DNA from: Anthopleura xanthogrammica
Lineage: Eukaryota > Cnidaria > Anthozoa > Actiniaria > Actiniidae
DNA: 64,000 nt
Assembly: GCA_964019055.1 (NCBI GenBank)
Contig: OZ025223.1
Span: 5,322,625 to 5,386,624, forward strand
Direction of reading: 5' to 3'
Shown here: positions 23,413 to 36,969 of the stretch, in pieces
Layout: every line of letters begins with the position of its first letter
Position numbering within the stretch: the stretch's first letter is position 1
Position numbers and translations under genes: made by a program
Notes under the pieces: generated by a model
Seen by the model: the letters and a program-made list of their open reading frames with translations, nothing else
Told to the model about the DNA's origin: nothing
Database searches by the model: none

Positions 23413-24149
23413 AACCTTATTCTCTAAATCATGATTTGTTCATTCAACTGAGTCTCATCAAGATATTTTATCGTAAATAGCCATGGGCCAGGAGAACTAG
23501 AATCTTGAGATAATCACAAACTCCATGCAACTACGTGATGAGATAATGAAAATGTTCAACATTCCCTCTTTGTTTTACGGCTATCTTTTCATATTTCTAT
23601 TTTGAGTGCTAAGTTTCTTGAATTGTTCTGAACCGCAATCACCAGTGGTATGAGTCATGCACTGATGTCCATATACACCCACTCATCAAGGAGAGAGGCT
23701 CTATATAAAACTTACGTGTCCTTTCTTTACCTACGTTCACTGAGCTATTATCTTTTGCTTAATGTGCTATCTCTACCATCGGTTCTTGAATATTTGGTGT
23801 CGTGCAAAATATTTTTTAAAACGTAATCTTTTTGATGAGAAAATCCCAATTCTAACGAAAACGGTTGGTCTTTAGCGACACCTGTCAATTAACTATAATC
23901 GTCTTGTTGGAGTTCGCAATTATCATTACAAAGACTCCAAATCATGGTTTCCATCGACGTAAACTCCTTCAAGTAAACTGAATGAATCATTATACGTAAT
24001 GCAAGCTGAAAACACCAATGTATTACCAATGAAAATAAACTTATTAAAGAAGATTTAAGTGTCCGTATATCTTAAAACTAGAAATGATACTCGCTTATCT
24101 TTGAACTTGGCGTCTTTATTTCTTCATTCATTTATCTATTATTTATTAT

Positions 24150-24656
24150 TATTTATTTTATTCTTTTTTCTTTCTTTTTTCTTTCTTTTTTCTTTCTTTC
24201 TTTCTTCCTTTCTTTCTTTTTTCTTCCTTTCTTTCTTTCTTCCTTTCTTTCTTTTTTCCTTCTTTATTCTTCCTTTCTTTCTTTCTTTTTTCTTCCTTTC
24301 TTTCTTTCTTCCTTTCTTTCTTTTTTCCTTCTTTATTCTTGCTTTCTTTCTTCCTTTCTTTCTTTTTTCTTCCTTTCTTTCTTTCTTCCTTTCTTTCTTT
24401 TTTCCTTCTTTATTCTTGCTTTCTTTCTTCCTTTCTTTCTTTTTTCTTCCTTTTTTTCTTTCTTCCTTTCTTTCTTTTTTCCTTCTTTATTCTTCCTTTC
24501 TTTCTTTTTTCTTCCTTTCTTTCTTTCTTCCTTTCTTTCTTTTTTCCTTCTTTATTCTTCCTTTCTTTCTTTCTTCCTTTCTTTCTTTTTTCTTCCTTTC
24601 TTTCTTCCTTTCTTTCTTTTTTCCTTCTTTATTCTTCCTTTCTTTCTTTCTTTTTT
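24150..24656 (+). repeat. Complex TTTC/TTCC pyrimidine repeat
   Basis: About 500 bp of TTTCTTTCTTCC and TTTTTTCCTTCTTTATTC modules. The modules recur as longer blocks of about 70-90 bp, separated by TTTATTC landmarks near 24260, 24332, 24410, 24487, 24551 and 24629. No coding sense. Confidence 0.95.
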
Positions 24657-24659
24657 ACC

Positions 24660-25229
24660 GATAGCCGTAATCAATTCATAGAACAGTTATGCAAAGCAAG
24701 CAAAGACGCGGGGGGGGGGGGGGGGGGACGTGTTGATTTTAAAATAGCAGCAAGAAAAGCATGAAAAAGCTGTTTCGTAAAACACGGTGAAAACAAGAAA
24801 GAAAAAAAAGGAACGTGTACACCAGGCTTAATGAAAATCACAAGGCCAAACCTTTTGGTTAAATTAAATTAAGCAAAAAAAAAATTTCATGATTATTTAA
24901 GAAATGAAAAAGTCAACAACTTTAAAAAAATCTTCATTGCGTTTTGCCAAAATTCTATCATAGCACCGTTCAGTGGTTTGTTCTAACAGTTTTGGTGTTG
25001 ATGACGTTTCCGTTAGTCCATATAAGGATAAGTGTGACGTCAATAAATTCAAAGATTAGGAAATATTAATTACACATCACGGTGAAAATCGATGAAAACG
25101 GCATGAGGTGATGTGAGTGAACGTGGCTGAAGCTAAATCTATTCAATTGGATCGAAACTCCTTTTTTTCCCTTTATTGTGTGATGTGATCGAACCTTTCT
25201 AACATAACACGAACTATACCCACCTGCCG
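24660..25229. other. Non-coding stretch with poly-G run
   Basis: Contains a G run of about 18 at 24710-24727. Nothing else recognised. Confidence 0.5.
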
Positions 25230-25521
25230 CAGTTGATCTGGGAGAGAAAAATATAGCTAATCAGAATTGAGAAAATTTGCAAAACTGAGATGTCATCCTT
25301 CAGTAATAGCCCGGTGACTCGAGAAATAGTTATTTCTATATTTTATTTTCCCACTCAATTACGATTATCATAGTGAAGGCAGATAAAATATAAATACCCA
25401 CTCCTGAAAATCTAGAATTATCTCTGATACAATCTTTCATAAATCAATTTTTGCAGGCTCGATGACACCTTAGTTTTGCAGTGATGTCATTTCCTGCTAC
25501 GTCACTATTTCAGATCAGCTG
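25230..25521 (+). mobile_element. MITE family A, copy 3
   Basis: 292 bp in the same orientation as copy 1: CAGTTGATCTG at the left end and CAGATCAGCTG at the right. Interior landmarks are AGCTAATCAGAAT, TTCATAAATCAATTTTTGCAGG and CTACGTCACTATTT. It is longer than copy 1 because it keeps a CCCACTCAATTACGATTATC segment, which copy 2 has in inverted form. Confidence 0.7.
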
Positions 25522-26723
25522 GAAATGAGCATTGAACCCGGCAACACGAAAGAGAAAGAGATTGGGAGAAATATTAATGAAAAAGTTGAAAAATAAAGAA
25601 ATATATAGATTAAAAATTGAAAAGCGTTAGCGAGGGTAAAACTATTATCGGCTAAACACACAACCAAGTGGCTATCAATTGGCTTCCGTATTTTGATTGG
25701 ATGCCAGGTGTCTTCGAATGTTTTGATTGGTGGGAGTGGAAGCCAATTAACCGTCACTACGTAATTCACCTTCAAACCAAATTTAATGAATTGCTTGGGG
25801 TAGAATGGCTGAATAATCACACCGCCAACAAATATTGCCTGTTAAATTTATAACCGTTATCGTTAAAAAAAGCGACTCGCGAAGTCAGAAGTCTCGTTTG
25901 CAGACATTTCACTGGTTTAGGAAAACATGCCTCGTATTTTTAACCATAGTTTGCGATAGAAGGTAATAAGATTTACTATTAAGGGCTAAGAAGTAAAAGA
26001 AATCTGCCAAAAACTATAGACGTAAGGTGTTCGTAAAAAAAAGTATTTGATTGACGGCCGTCGAATTGCAAGTTTGCAAACGAGACATCAAACTTCGCGC
26101 GTCGCACTTGAACGACAACGGTTACCTGATAAGATTAAGATCTTGTTTGAAGTATTTCCCTCTCCGCGTTTTCAAACCAGCAACCGTACCTAATATTTTT
26201 AAGTGAGCTGGCCGTTAAACTCACTTTACGTAGTCCGATTTTTTTATATAAAATTCCCATAACATATTCTACTGAAATTGGAGTTTTTTAAAAAAATTTA
26301 AATTAAAAAAAAATCAACGTTACAATCAACACTTTGAGGTTTTTTCATACTTTTTTTTCCTTTATCCCTTGTGTCAATCGATTGAAAATATGATTTATTT
26401 TGAACAATATGATTATTTGAGTTCAGTGCTTCATTTTCAGAAGGTTTGAAGCAGTAGGAAGTTCATAAAATATAAAATATAAAATATCAAGTGTTCATGG
26501 TTCGAGTGTCCTCACTGTAAGATAGCGGCGATTAACACGAATTCTTTGAATTCGCTTAAACCTTAATTCTGATCGATTACGACGGTACCTAAAAAAACAA
26601 GGTCAATCATAAATAGAGACTATCTTTGCGAGAATATTAATCAAAATTAACTGAAACTGAAGAATAGTTAAGGCCATTCTCATTCATTTTATAGGGGCGT
26701 TCAACTTTACAGTCAAAACGGCT
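25522..26723. other. Intergenic, nothing recognised
   Basis: AT-rich sequence without a long reading frame, repeat or RNA gene that I can support. Two TTGATTGG (CCAAT-like) motifs near 25694-25731 may be remnants of a foldback. Confidence 0.4.
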
Positions 26724-27402
26724 CAAGCGTACCCCCCTAGAATCCATTAATGAATGTATTATTCGAATATCGAGTTCATTATTCACTCTGACTCCAAACT
26801 TGAAAATAAATTATCCGAATAGAACAATTCACGGTTTTCGGCGGCCATTTTGAATTGGGGCAAACCCGGCAAAATATATAGAAATCTGGATCACTTTGAC
26901 TTCCCGTAGCAGGCATGAACAGCAGCTGTCGGATTGAAAATAAGATCTAAGTATTTTAACTACCATTTACGAGTCCCTCGTTTTTCTATGATTTCCATAA
27001 CTCACCAGCCGATCGTGCCGATCGTTTTATTATGAAAACAAAAATCTTATTTTCTCAATTTGTAGCTTTCCAATATCCATCATATTATAGGTCATAAATA
27101 ACAACGAAAATATATTTTGAAAAAAGTTTAAATTTTGAAAATTCGACAAAATTGAGCGGAGCTATTAGAAGTCAAAGTGATCCAGATTTCGATATATTTT
27201 GCAGAGTTTGCCCCAATTCAAAATGGCCGCCGAAAACCGTGAATTGGTCTATTGAGTTGGGCCATCACTTAGAATTTTAGCTGTGAACTGAAGAATAAGT
27301 TTGGAGTCTTCCGATTTCTTAATGAAAACTCAGAGTGGATAATCAACTCAATACTTTTTCAAATAATGAAATCGTTAATGGAGCCTATGGGGGGTACGCT
27401 TG
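26724..27402. mobile_element. 679-bp foldback element with ~200-bp arms
   Basis: The left arm 26724-26903 and right arm 27168-27402 are inverted copies. Shared blocks include CAAGCGTACCCCCC at the ends, TTCACGGTTTTCGGCGGCCA, TTTTGAATTGGGGCAAAC and GATCACTTTGACTTC. The spacer of about 265 bp has no open frame. The preceding motif AAACGGCTCAAGCGTAC also occurs at 16401-16417. Confidence 0.75.
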
Positions 27403-30400
27403 AAGGAACACACTTCCATCGATGTTCCACTAATGCGCCTTTTAGTGTTTAACCAAACTTACAGCTTTACTCAGTTGGTACCCATTATTATATCCAACAA
27501 ACTCCATGTTCTTTTTCAAGGTTGTTGTTGTTATTTTTCATAAGTATAAAGTTTTTAAAAAAAATTTAATTCATGGGTAAAAAAAATTAATGAATGGAAA
27601 AAAGGGGGGAAAATATAGAATATGATGTTTTGGATTTCTTGAAAACTGAATTATGAAGGAAATACTACAAAAATAAATTTAATCAAAACCAAAAATATAA
27701 ACTTATATTACTTATATGAATTCATATCAAATAGAATAGAAAGCAATTTGAATCTAGTAATGCACCATGCATCAATTGAGTAATTTTCCATTTTCTCTTA
27801 AAAATACGTTCAACAAGCTTTAAATGTGCATCCAAGCTCCCTGCTGCTCAGATCAAGAGGCTCTTTCAGTCTAACGACCGCTCAACATTTCGATCATCAC
27901 TGATCAAAACTGGCGCCTTTTTAATTTTCAAATCCTATAAACTTAATATTAATTTGAACAGTACAAAATAAACATTGAACAAGCTTGTACAGCATCACAG
28001 GCTCCTTAGTGTTGATTTGGAAGATTAACTTGGGTTTATTGATATTACATTGAAGACCTGTGCAAAACAAATTGTCAAAAAGACTATGGGCTTCAGACAC
28101 ACGGCGGCCATGTTTATTCCCAAGGAAGTAAAAACCCTTGCTTGAAACGTTGTGAAAAGCATCAAAGTGAGGGCAAAAGATTCAAAACCTATTATTTCAA
28201 CCCATTATGGCCGTCTCTATCATGCAGACATATCATGTAGCTCCTACTTCAAACGTCGTCAACCAACTATTTTAATCAGTTATATGGTGCATCTGCATAT
28301 GACAACAAGGAACAGATGGAAAAATCATACTTCAAGCTTCAAAAAACGAAAGGGGTTGGGGGACAAAAGGGGGCAGCTAGAATCATTGCTGATTAGTGCT
28401 GAATGCTCAACTACATCAATAACTATGTTGAACTCTTTAAATTGGTTACCGTATTTTGTATAATCTTTTTAAGTGAATGATAGCTCAATTTAGTTCAATA
28501 ATCTGTACAAATCTTTTTATCATTTTTATACTAGGTGTTATTTAGACTTAGTGAATTCAAGATTAATTTCAGTATTTAGATTCAACATATTCTATTTAAT
28601 AAATTTTAATAATAAAGAAAGTGAACACACACAGCCATATGCAAAAACTCTGACACTTATATACAAATGTGATATACAAGTATATCAAAAGAGTATCAGA
28701 AATTATAAGATATAATCTTTAATATATTTTGAGTTGCCCTATTACTAGGGCTTTCTGAAAAATATCAGAGATGATATATCCCATAATTTCTGATATAATC
28801 TTGATATTACATATATACTAACGAGGCTCAGCTGATCTATCCACTTGAATCATTTTTTTTTTTTTTTGAAAATTTCTTGGCAATTTTCAGTTGCTTGGTT
28901 GAGAAGTGTAATCGTTAGAAGATTTTTTTTCTCTCTCTGCGAAGTGGCAGGTTTTAATGTTCCCAGCGCAGCATATAAATATATTTATCAACATCTTTCT
29001 TCCAATTCTGCTCACTATGGGTAAATTGCAGAGTTTCCTCTCGACGAAATTAACTGCCTAAAATAGAATGAAACAGCTGTTGATGATGGGATGAGAATCA
29101 ACAGCTCACTTGCTGACTGAAAGCGATCGTTAGCCAATAGGAGCACAGTTCACCTGTGGTGATCAATTTGGCATAAATAAATCATTTTTTTTGGAATATC
29201 TTCATTTGAAAGTGACTTTCTTTCCAGACACAATACTTCATCTTCACTGAAGAATAAAGATTTAGCAACCCCGAGTCAGGTAAGTCCAGGAACCACAAAA
29301 GTTATTTGAATTTTTCGATTTTTCTTAGAGCTCGCTTACACTTCATTTATTTTTCCGTTATCTGCTTAATTATTCGATTTACTTGGCGCCCAGTAAAACG
29401 TAAGAAACCCGACTCTTTATAAATTAATGGTTAAAATTTTCTATCAGAAAAAAAACTCGAATTTGGCTTCAGTAAAGTTATCAGAAAATTCAGGAACCGG
29501 GCTTTTCTTCCACTACAACTGATATTACCTCGCTTTGCAGTCACAAAAAAATACTAATTCTTTCGACAAAAGAAAACATTATATTGGAGATGAGAGAGAG
29601 AGAGAGAAAGTAGAATTGATAATTAACTTCCTACGTAGTGATCTTAGTCAAAGGTGGCGAAAAAAAGACGCTCCAATTTTGACGTTTAGGAAATTGCCAG
29701 TCCAGCTCAGTTCCATCCAAACCAACAATTGATGAAATCAAACCATTTGGCTAAGTCAAGACAAGTGACAAGAAAAAGTTGTCTTTGATTAGATACATTG
29801 TTATTTGTAGGAATATTTTGACAGATACTGTGGGGCACTGTCCCTTATGCCGGAACATTTACACAGTACTGAAAAGACGTTGAAAATCAAACAAGGTTTT
29901 CAAAATTTTTCTTCCACATATTATTGTCGTATTGCTTTTTCTTTCTTTGCTTCGTTTTTTAATGAAAAAAATAACGTTAGTGATATATAAGGATCTGGAT
30001 TCTACAATTTTTATTCCTCGTAATATTAATAAAGGCGTACAGCTATCGAAATGTTGCAGACAAAAGTTCAAATATTTACGAAACTTTATACCGTATTTCT
30101 TGTTCTTGTTCGCAATCTCCTCTTAAAATGTTTAAACATCAATATTTCAATTGTTCTTGTAATTAACGTTGTTGTTGCTGCGAGTCAGTGCTGCTACTGT
30201 CAGTTAGGAAGACACGAATGATACTCTGTTGCGGTTAAGGCGTGGTAAAAAATACAAATCCTAAACTCCGTTACAAAGCGAAAAGGAACATCGTATTGCT
30301 TACCTCCTCCTCCTCACGAAACCGAATAAATGTGAAAACGAAACTTTCCTATCCGTTTTTGCCTTGGAAACGAAAGCAATCTACACATAGTTGACGTCAG

Positions 30401-32470
30401 TGTAATAAGCATTTCTGGGACCGAAATCAACAAAAATAGTGCTTCAGTATATGACGACAAAAGGAAAACTTTTTATACGTTTTTGGTTCAGTCGAAAATT
30501 AAGGGGTCAGTTTTCAAATTTATCCCGATTAATGTGGCCATGGCCTTAAGCTTATCAACAATAATTCAAAAACACATCAAGCACCAATAATCGTGTACAA
30601 CTATCTCATATTTATCATTTTAGTGATTAAATCCCGATGTTGCTCGCTGTGTAAACAGCAAAACATACATGTTTGTGATGACTGCGATAATTAGTTTTCA
30701 ATGCAAACACCGAATGTCGAATAAACTTGAAATGAAATTTGCTGTAAACAAACGCCGATGCTAACGCAGTTACGCGTGGTATTCTTTTCCTTTAGGGGCT
30801 AGTGGCTTTATGTCAAGATCGTGCATAGATTGGAGACATATTCAAGTAGTCTTTCTTAAAGTGGTCAGTTTCTTTTATTCGTTAGCTGCCTCCCAACAAC
30901 CTAAATCCACAACTGTTACTTCCACTTTTCGATGTATTAGTATCTCCCTTCTTCCTACTAGGGCCAGTTCCCATCTCCCAACATCCCCCCCCCCCCCAAC
31001 TCTCGAGTACCCACGCCCATCCACCCACGCATATACCAACGCGTTTTAAAGATCCATATCTTCCAAACTGAAGGCGCAACTGAGTATGCTGCATTTTTGA
31101 GTAATGCCATAATTTTGTTTGACAATAGTGAACCCATGGTTTTTAGTCCTTAGGATAAACACACAGAGGTAACAAATAGCTATGCTTGGCTGATGTTGTC
31201 AGTGCTTTAGAAATAAAGCTAGCTTATCTCAATTGCGAGAAAGAACGTATCCAATATCCCAAAACTGACGTACCGAGAACAGAGTAGCGTACACTTTACT
31301 CCATTAAGAAATTTCTTTTCTAAGCTCAAGTTATACGGATTAATAGGGAGAAGAAACAAAACAGCTTTTTTTGGCGGTAACGCTAACTGGCAACATGTAG
31401 AAACCAAAACATGATTACTACACGACTGCTATACCCTTACTATACGATCGCTCTTCGACCACTAACACCACTACTACTACTACTACCAATACCACGCTTA
31501 CGTGATAAGTATCACTTCTACTGAGGCATCATCCACTTCAAGTTACGAGAACAAACAGCAAAATCAACATTATACCACTAGCACCACGGCAACTACACTC
31601 TACCAATATCACAACCATGCTACTACCACTGAAGCGCACCACTAGTACCTATTCCATACTTCACTATGAATACCACTTCCATTGGTACTACGCGTACGAT
31701 TAATCATAAACCCTAGCAACAGTACACTGTAAACCAATACCACTCTTTTACTATCAATACCACTACCACTAAAAACTAGCCTGACAGCTACCTATGATTA
31801 TAGGGTTCGCGTATCTTGTCATTCCATGAGTTCGATTCGTCGTAGGCGAGTAGAAATGCTGTCGGTTTTATTTCCTCACTTAAAAGGCATCAATATTCTC
31901 GTAAATCAAAGGAGAACTATGTATTATTCATTTAAGTTCGAAGAAGAAACAATGATTCAACAAAATCTATTTCAAATTATGGCAAATAAACTGGAGTTTC
32001 GGTGAAGATGACGTCGCTGACGTCATACGGATGGTGGAATATTGTTGACAATATCTAGGAAAACTTGTTGGAAATTAAGTGATTATTTATCATTTATAGC
32101 CGAGGAAGAGGAGCAACCCCTCCTCGTGAATTCTCTCCCCACTTTGAAAGCCATAGTTAATCAGGAGAGTCAAAGAAGTTCTGATTGAAGTGGCTGAGAA
32201 ACAACAGATTTCGTATTTGTTATTTCATTCTGCTATGAAATTATATTGTTACATCGTCTCAGGACCTCTCTGAAAATCACTGTTGTGAGAGAGTGTTCCT
32301 GACGCATATGTTTGCAATAAAGATTATTATTACAGCATAGAAAAATCTTGTATATGTCAAAGAAATCTCTGAATTGACATGGCTTTCTTGTGTATCCGCC
32401 TCTTCCTGGCCAAAAAATTATATAGCCCCCCTCCCCCCCTCTTTTATACTACCCCTCCACCTCGCCTTGG
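27403..32470. other. Gene desert
   Basis: No reading frame with a recognisable domain. Around 29160-29281 a TATA-like GCATAAATAAATC is followed by CCGAGTCAG and a strong GTAAGT donor, which could be a non-coding first exon, but no partner exon could be assigned. 28670-28810 holds a loose inverted repeat rich in ATATC. Around 31455-31780 is a degenerate ACC/ACT trinucleotide region. Confidence 0.45.
31455..31780 (+). repeat. Degenerate ACC/ACT trinucleotide repeat
   Basis: Many CCACTACTACTACTACTACC-like runs are spread through diverged sequence, an old decayed microsatellite similar in composition to the pure one at 40280-40535. Confidence 0.55.
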
Positions 32471-32475
32471 GAATC

Positions 32476-32650
32476 AAGGGTGGTGTAGCGGTGAGTTAGG
32501 CACTTCCCTCTCACATCTCGGGTTTGACTCTCAGGCTTTTTCTCAGGGTGTTTTGGTTTTCCTTCCTCCACAAAATTAACCTAACGAGCCCTGACTTTGA
32601 TCAGCCCAGAGGCTGTTTCAGGTATCGATAAAATTTAAAGGTTTTTTCCT
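32476..32650 (+). repeat. tRNA-derived SINE candidate
   Basis: GTGGTGTAGCGGTGAGTTAG looks like a tRNA 5' end with A box, and GGGTTTGACTC at 32520-32530 looks like a B box. The spacing is tRNA-like, followed by a T-rich body beginning CAGGCTTTTTCTCAGGGT. TGAGGCTTTTTCTCCGGGT near 38171 resembles the body. It is not an intact tRNA: the acceptor stem does not close. Confidence 0.45.
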
Positions 32651-35600
32651 ATCCCTAACTTCCGGTCATAAATAAGTCGTTATAATTCCACGTCTTTTAG
32701 CCTGCACGATTTCCCTGTGATATTAGTGTCTTCTTTAGTTTTTATGCTTGTAAAGACGTACCAAAATATACATACATATCTATATTCCAAGAATACTATT
32801 TCTAAATGACAGGTGGCCACGCCTTACATACGTAGAACTCGTTAGGATTCCGCCCTCTTGAAGTTCTTCATTATCTAGAAATAGATTAATATTATCGAAC
32901 GTGATAAGAAACAGGGAAGCAATTTGAATAAAAACCTTATAATTAAGTCTACCGTTTTTCTTTCTCTGTTGGATTTTTCGTATAAGTTGAGTATCATGAC
33001 ATTTTTTTTTTAGATACTATATAGATTCTCTTAATTATACTCCCCGGTATTAATATGACTAGTATGTCCTGCTGCCCCCAGTTCCTCAGTGGGTCCTTAA
33101 CAATTTTACAATTATTGGTTTAAGTATTTGACGGTTTTTTTTCTCAGTCAATTTTGACAGAGACACATTAGCGTTGGAGTTAAAAACCAGCTAGAAAAAT
33201 ATAGGGATTTCCTTGCTGGTTGAGTTGGTGGTATTGGATCGATAAAGTCTTATCATAGTACACTAAGAAACCGGAAGCACTCGTGGATACGTATTTGAGG
33301 GGTTTAGTCATGTTGGGTTTTGACTGTGGGAGAAGCATTATGCTAAAGAGATGGGAGCTGTCAGCGAGGCTTTTAGATGAACCTTGTGCTCAACGTGAAA
33401 CTAGAATAAGGCAGTGTATTGACTGTACACCTGTGTTGAATATAGTAGCATCACAAATGGTCACTATAGCGACCGCGAGGCTAGAAGCAAGGCTTAGGAA
33501 CTCTCATATGAAGCTCTAAAGATTTGAGCTGCTTAAGAACCACAAACAAACGAGCGATCTTCATAATGCTTTCTGCCATTAGTGCTTTTTCGAATACCAT
33601 TTCAATGTTTTCTACATCTTACGACTCACCAACGAAAAGCCTAACCAAACGAGGTAAGGTAATGGCTCAACTATAAATAGATTAAAAATCGTAAACCAAA
33701 TAGGAAAATAGTTTTATATTATATTATAATTATATAGTTGTTTTGTTCATTATGATAATTAGCTTTAAACCACTTCACAATCCGTTGTATAACAGGAGTA
33801 GCTTCCCATTAAAACGAAATACTTGACTTCATTCTCAATCCATTTTGAATGTTTTTGCAATAGACTGCATTTCCCCCTTCTCTTTTCCTTGATTTTGAAT
33901 TTTCAAAAAAAAAAAAATTCAAAAATAGAAAATTGCTTATTTGCTAAAAGATACTGACGAAAGATTGTCAAAATAATGAATTTTTTAGTATTGTAGTTGG
34001 AGATAATCTTATCCCCCTCAGGCGAAGTCAGACGGGAAACAGAGATAGTGAGCTCTAAAAGCAAACAGCTATTTAGGTAAATTCGTATGATTCGAGCCAG
34101 AACAACTGAACCTGTTTAATTTAAACAGCTGCGTTTCAGAATTTTCAATACTCGACTGAAATAGATAATGAAGTTGTGCCTTTGGAAGTGCCTCGAAAAT
34201 AATCTTCAATGATAATGATGATATGAAAGACTGATATTTTCAACTGGAAAAAAAGGACAAATTTTCTTCACCTGAGCTTCAAAATCTCGAGGAAGTGGCG
34301 CTTTTGAGCAAGGTAAGCCTTCGAGGAGAAGAAAGATGAAAGCTTTATTATATTTGAATGATATAATACTTTTATAAAAAGAATTGTACAAAAAGTTATA
34401 TATAAGAAACTTATTAATTATCTCAACATATTAATCTTCTTTCTTTCTAGCTAGTTCTACTTCTTATTTTACAAAACACGCTTAGAAGAGAATAGTATTA
34501 TTACTAATACTCTCCTAAATTCTAAGTCGTATTTAGAGTAGCATTTTCGTGAAGAGAGCATAGATAAATAGTTTAACGTTCCATCTTTTCTTAATTATTC
34601 AAAGTTTATCATTTTAATTAAAAGCAGTTTTTCAACGGGGCTATTATCGCCAAATGTGAATGTTATCAGAAACTTTTATTCTGGTGAGTTGTATTGTTTT
34701 AGCAAAGAAAATATTGTTTCGCTTATCTAGGGTTTCTTTTCCAAGAAAAAATGCATTTTAAAGAATACAATATATTCGTTGTTGGAGTTGAAAAAAGGTT
34801 GAAGTGGTTTGTGCTTGTATTTATCCAATACTAAACAAATACACATTATTAAGATTAGAAAATTTGAACAGAAACAAAAATAAGCGCTAGCTTTTTAAAA
34901 GATTATTTTAGGGTTTTTTTTTAGAAATATTTACTTTCCGTAAGATTAAGAAAATGCAACATCTAAGCCCATAGTTTTTTACGAAAGATTTAAAATTCAA
35001 CACTTTTTTTCAGTTTGCTTTATTCAAACAGACTTCATTTAAGAGATTGGACTTTCAGCTTGTGTTTATACTTAAAAATATTTCGAAAAACTGTCAAGCC
35101 ATGCAAAACCATTTAGCGGCTAGACAAACGGGATTTTGACTTTGAAGTCGATGCTCCAAGCCGACTGGCAAAACAAGAGGAAAATATGTTGGTGAGTTTA
35201 TAGTTCACTTTACCCATATCAGGGTTTTTAGTAAGTTGCTCAGTTTTTTATAGTATTTTATTATTTTCTCTTATTAATTTGATGGTAGAAGCACGAGTAA
35301 AAGTTTAGGCGGATTGATTGAAAAGTCGTAAGAAAAAAATTCAAACAAGTTCACAATATATCTTTAAAAAATTCACTCGGAATATTCAATTGTGAGGCGA
35401 TTTTCAGTTTATCTTTTACTGCAGATAATCGATATTTTGTTTTTGATGAGTGTGTCCGGTTTTTCAAACTGTGAGGAAAATACTTTTTTTTGAATGCGCA
35501 CGTTCTTGAAGACAGCTTCGAACAATTGATTAATTGAAAATATTTTATTAATTCAAGATTTTTCCAATCACTATAACTATCTTATTGATTTTCAAAAGAT

Positions 35601-36807
35601 ACAGTTACTATTAAGAGAAATATTTTAAGCTGAAACACTAGTCACGTACGACGAAAACTTTGTATATATAACTGGCAAAAAATATTTCAATTTGAAATTA
35701 TAATTTTTCATCTTCATAGAGATTGATTTACCATCATACACACGGTGTACATGAGACTGCAACGCTATCTTTAATTCTCGATAAATCCTGCTTTTAAAAC
35801 ATACGATAATAACGCCACCGGTTCTACCGGAAGAAAGTCCGTATGAGTCTCTCTCTCATCCTATTACCTCAATAGCTTGTTTTTCTCTGCCCCTTGAGTT
35901 AATTTATTCGCATTTCTTAATTCTAAAAGACAGGATTTTTCCTGGCAGACAAGTTTATAAGTAAAAGAGAGACAGAAAATTTCAGTTTTGATAAGTGAAT
36001 AAATTCTTCACTGATGAATTGTAAGATGACCACCAGAATTAAAATTAGCAATTAAAACGCCTATATTGCCAAGGATAATAGAAAATAAAAAGAGAGAAAG
36101 AGAAAAACAATATTTTATTGAATAGCGAAACTGAAATTTCCGTCAACAGGAAAAACAAGCGCTTGTTTAACGAGATAATCACATAACTTCATCAGGGTAA
36201 CGTCAAGTCACTTTTTCGAGGCATAAAAAATTTCGTGAGGATTTTGACATTTGACAAAGTTTGCCAAATGTCTTAGAATGGCTTTCGTCGCCTATAACGA
36301 GGAAATCTTGTTGTTTGAGTGAACTACTCATCTTAACCGTCCCATTAGGCACCTTATTAAGGATTGGTCTATTTAATCAAATAGACGATAATTATATTCA
36401 AGATTTTTCATAATATTCCCGTGTTTTTTTTTGTTTTGTTTTTGTTCTTTTCGTTGAAAAATCTTTTGAGGGTAACTATAGCAACCATACGTATTTACAA
36501 AGGTCTCTTTGCCATAAGTGATGTAGCAGCAGCTGCAGAATACAAGTATATTCTATCCTTCAACTCTCCGCGTTCGGTACAAGAGCTAAGTTCCTCGATT
36601 GGTTAAAAAAGAAACATTTGATTTTGTTACTTGGGAAAATAAAAAATTTACTGTACTATAATTTTAAAATGTTGTATTCTGCTGCTCATCGATCCAAATA
36701 ACTTCGAAACTGAAGAGAAAAATGTACGTTTTTCATTTCATCAATGGCTATTTATTGAAAATATTCATTATCGTGTATTTTGTGAAATCTCAGGTATGAA
36801 TCCACAT
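32651..36807. other. Gene desert
   Basis: AT-rich, with only short reading frames. The longest plus-strand frame (33283-33519, 78 codons) has no recognisable domain and no splice context I would defend. No repeats of note. Confidence 0.45.
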
Positions 36808-36969
36808 CAGGGGCGTAGCCAGTATTTTGCCTTGGGGGGGGGGGGGGGGGGGCAAAACCCGTTTTCAGAAAACCAACCAAAAAAAACTGCCTACTAAAAA
36901 TCGCCAGCACGATAGCACGATGTAGGAGGGGGCGCGGGTCCCTTGGGCCCTAACCTGGCTACGCCCCTG
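36808..36969. mobile_element. 162-bp MITE with CAGGGGCGTAGCCA ends
   Basis: The termini are CAGGGGCGTAGCCA and its inverse TGGCTACGCCCCTG. The flanks carry CACAT on both sides (36803-36807 and 36970-36974), a clean 5-bp target duplication. An internal poly-G run and CCGTTTTCAGAAAACCAACC match the diverged copy at 16203-16355. Confidence 0.82.

Noticed and set aside
24059..24764. Long Phe/Leu/Ser frames resembling membrane proteins
   Set aside because: Translation of a T/C microsatellite; hydrophobicity is a by-product of TTC/CTT codons.
29160..29286. TATA-like motif, exon-like sequence and GTAAGT donor
   Set aside because: It could be a non-coding first exon, but no matching acceptor or gene could be assigned, so it is not listed as a feature of its own.
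32476..32550. Functional tRNA gene
   Set aside because: A and B box-like motifs are present but the acceptor stem does not pair and the B box is degenerate, fitting a SINE.
33283..33519. 78-codon frame with Arg/Cys-rich sequence
   Set aside because: No recognisable domain, start context or splice partner; its length is compatible with chance.
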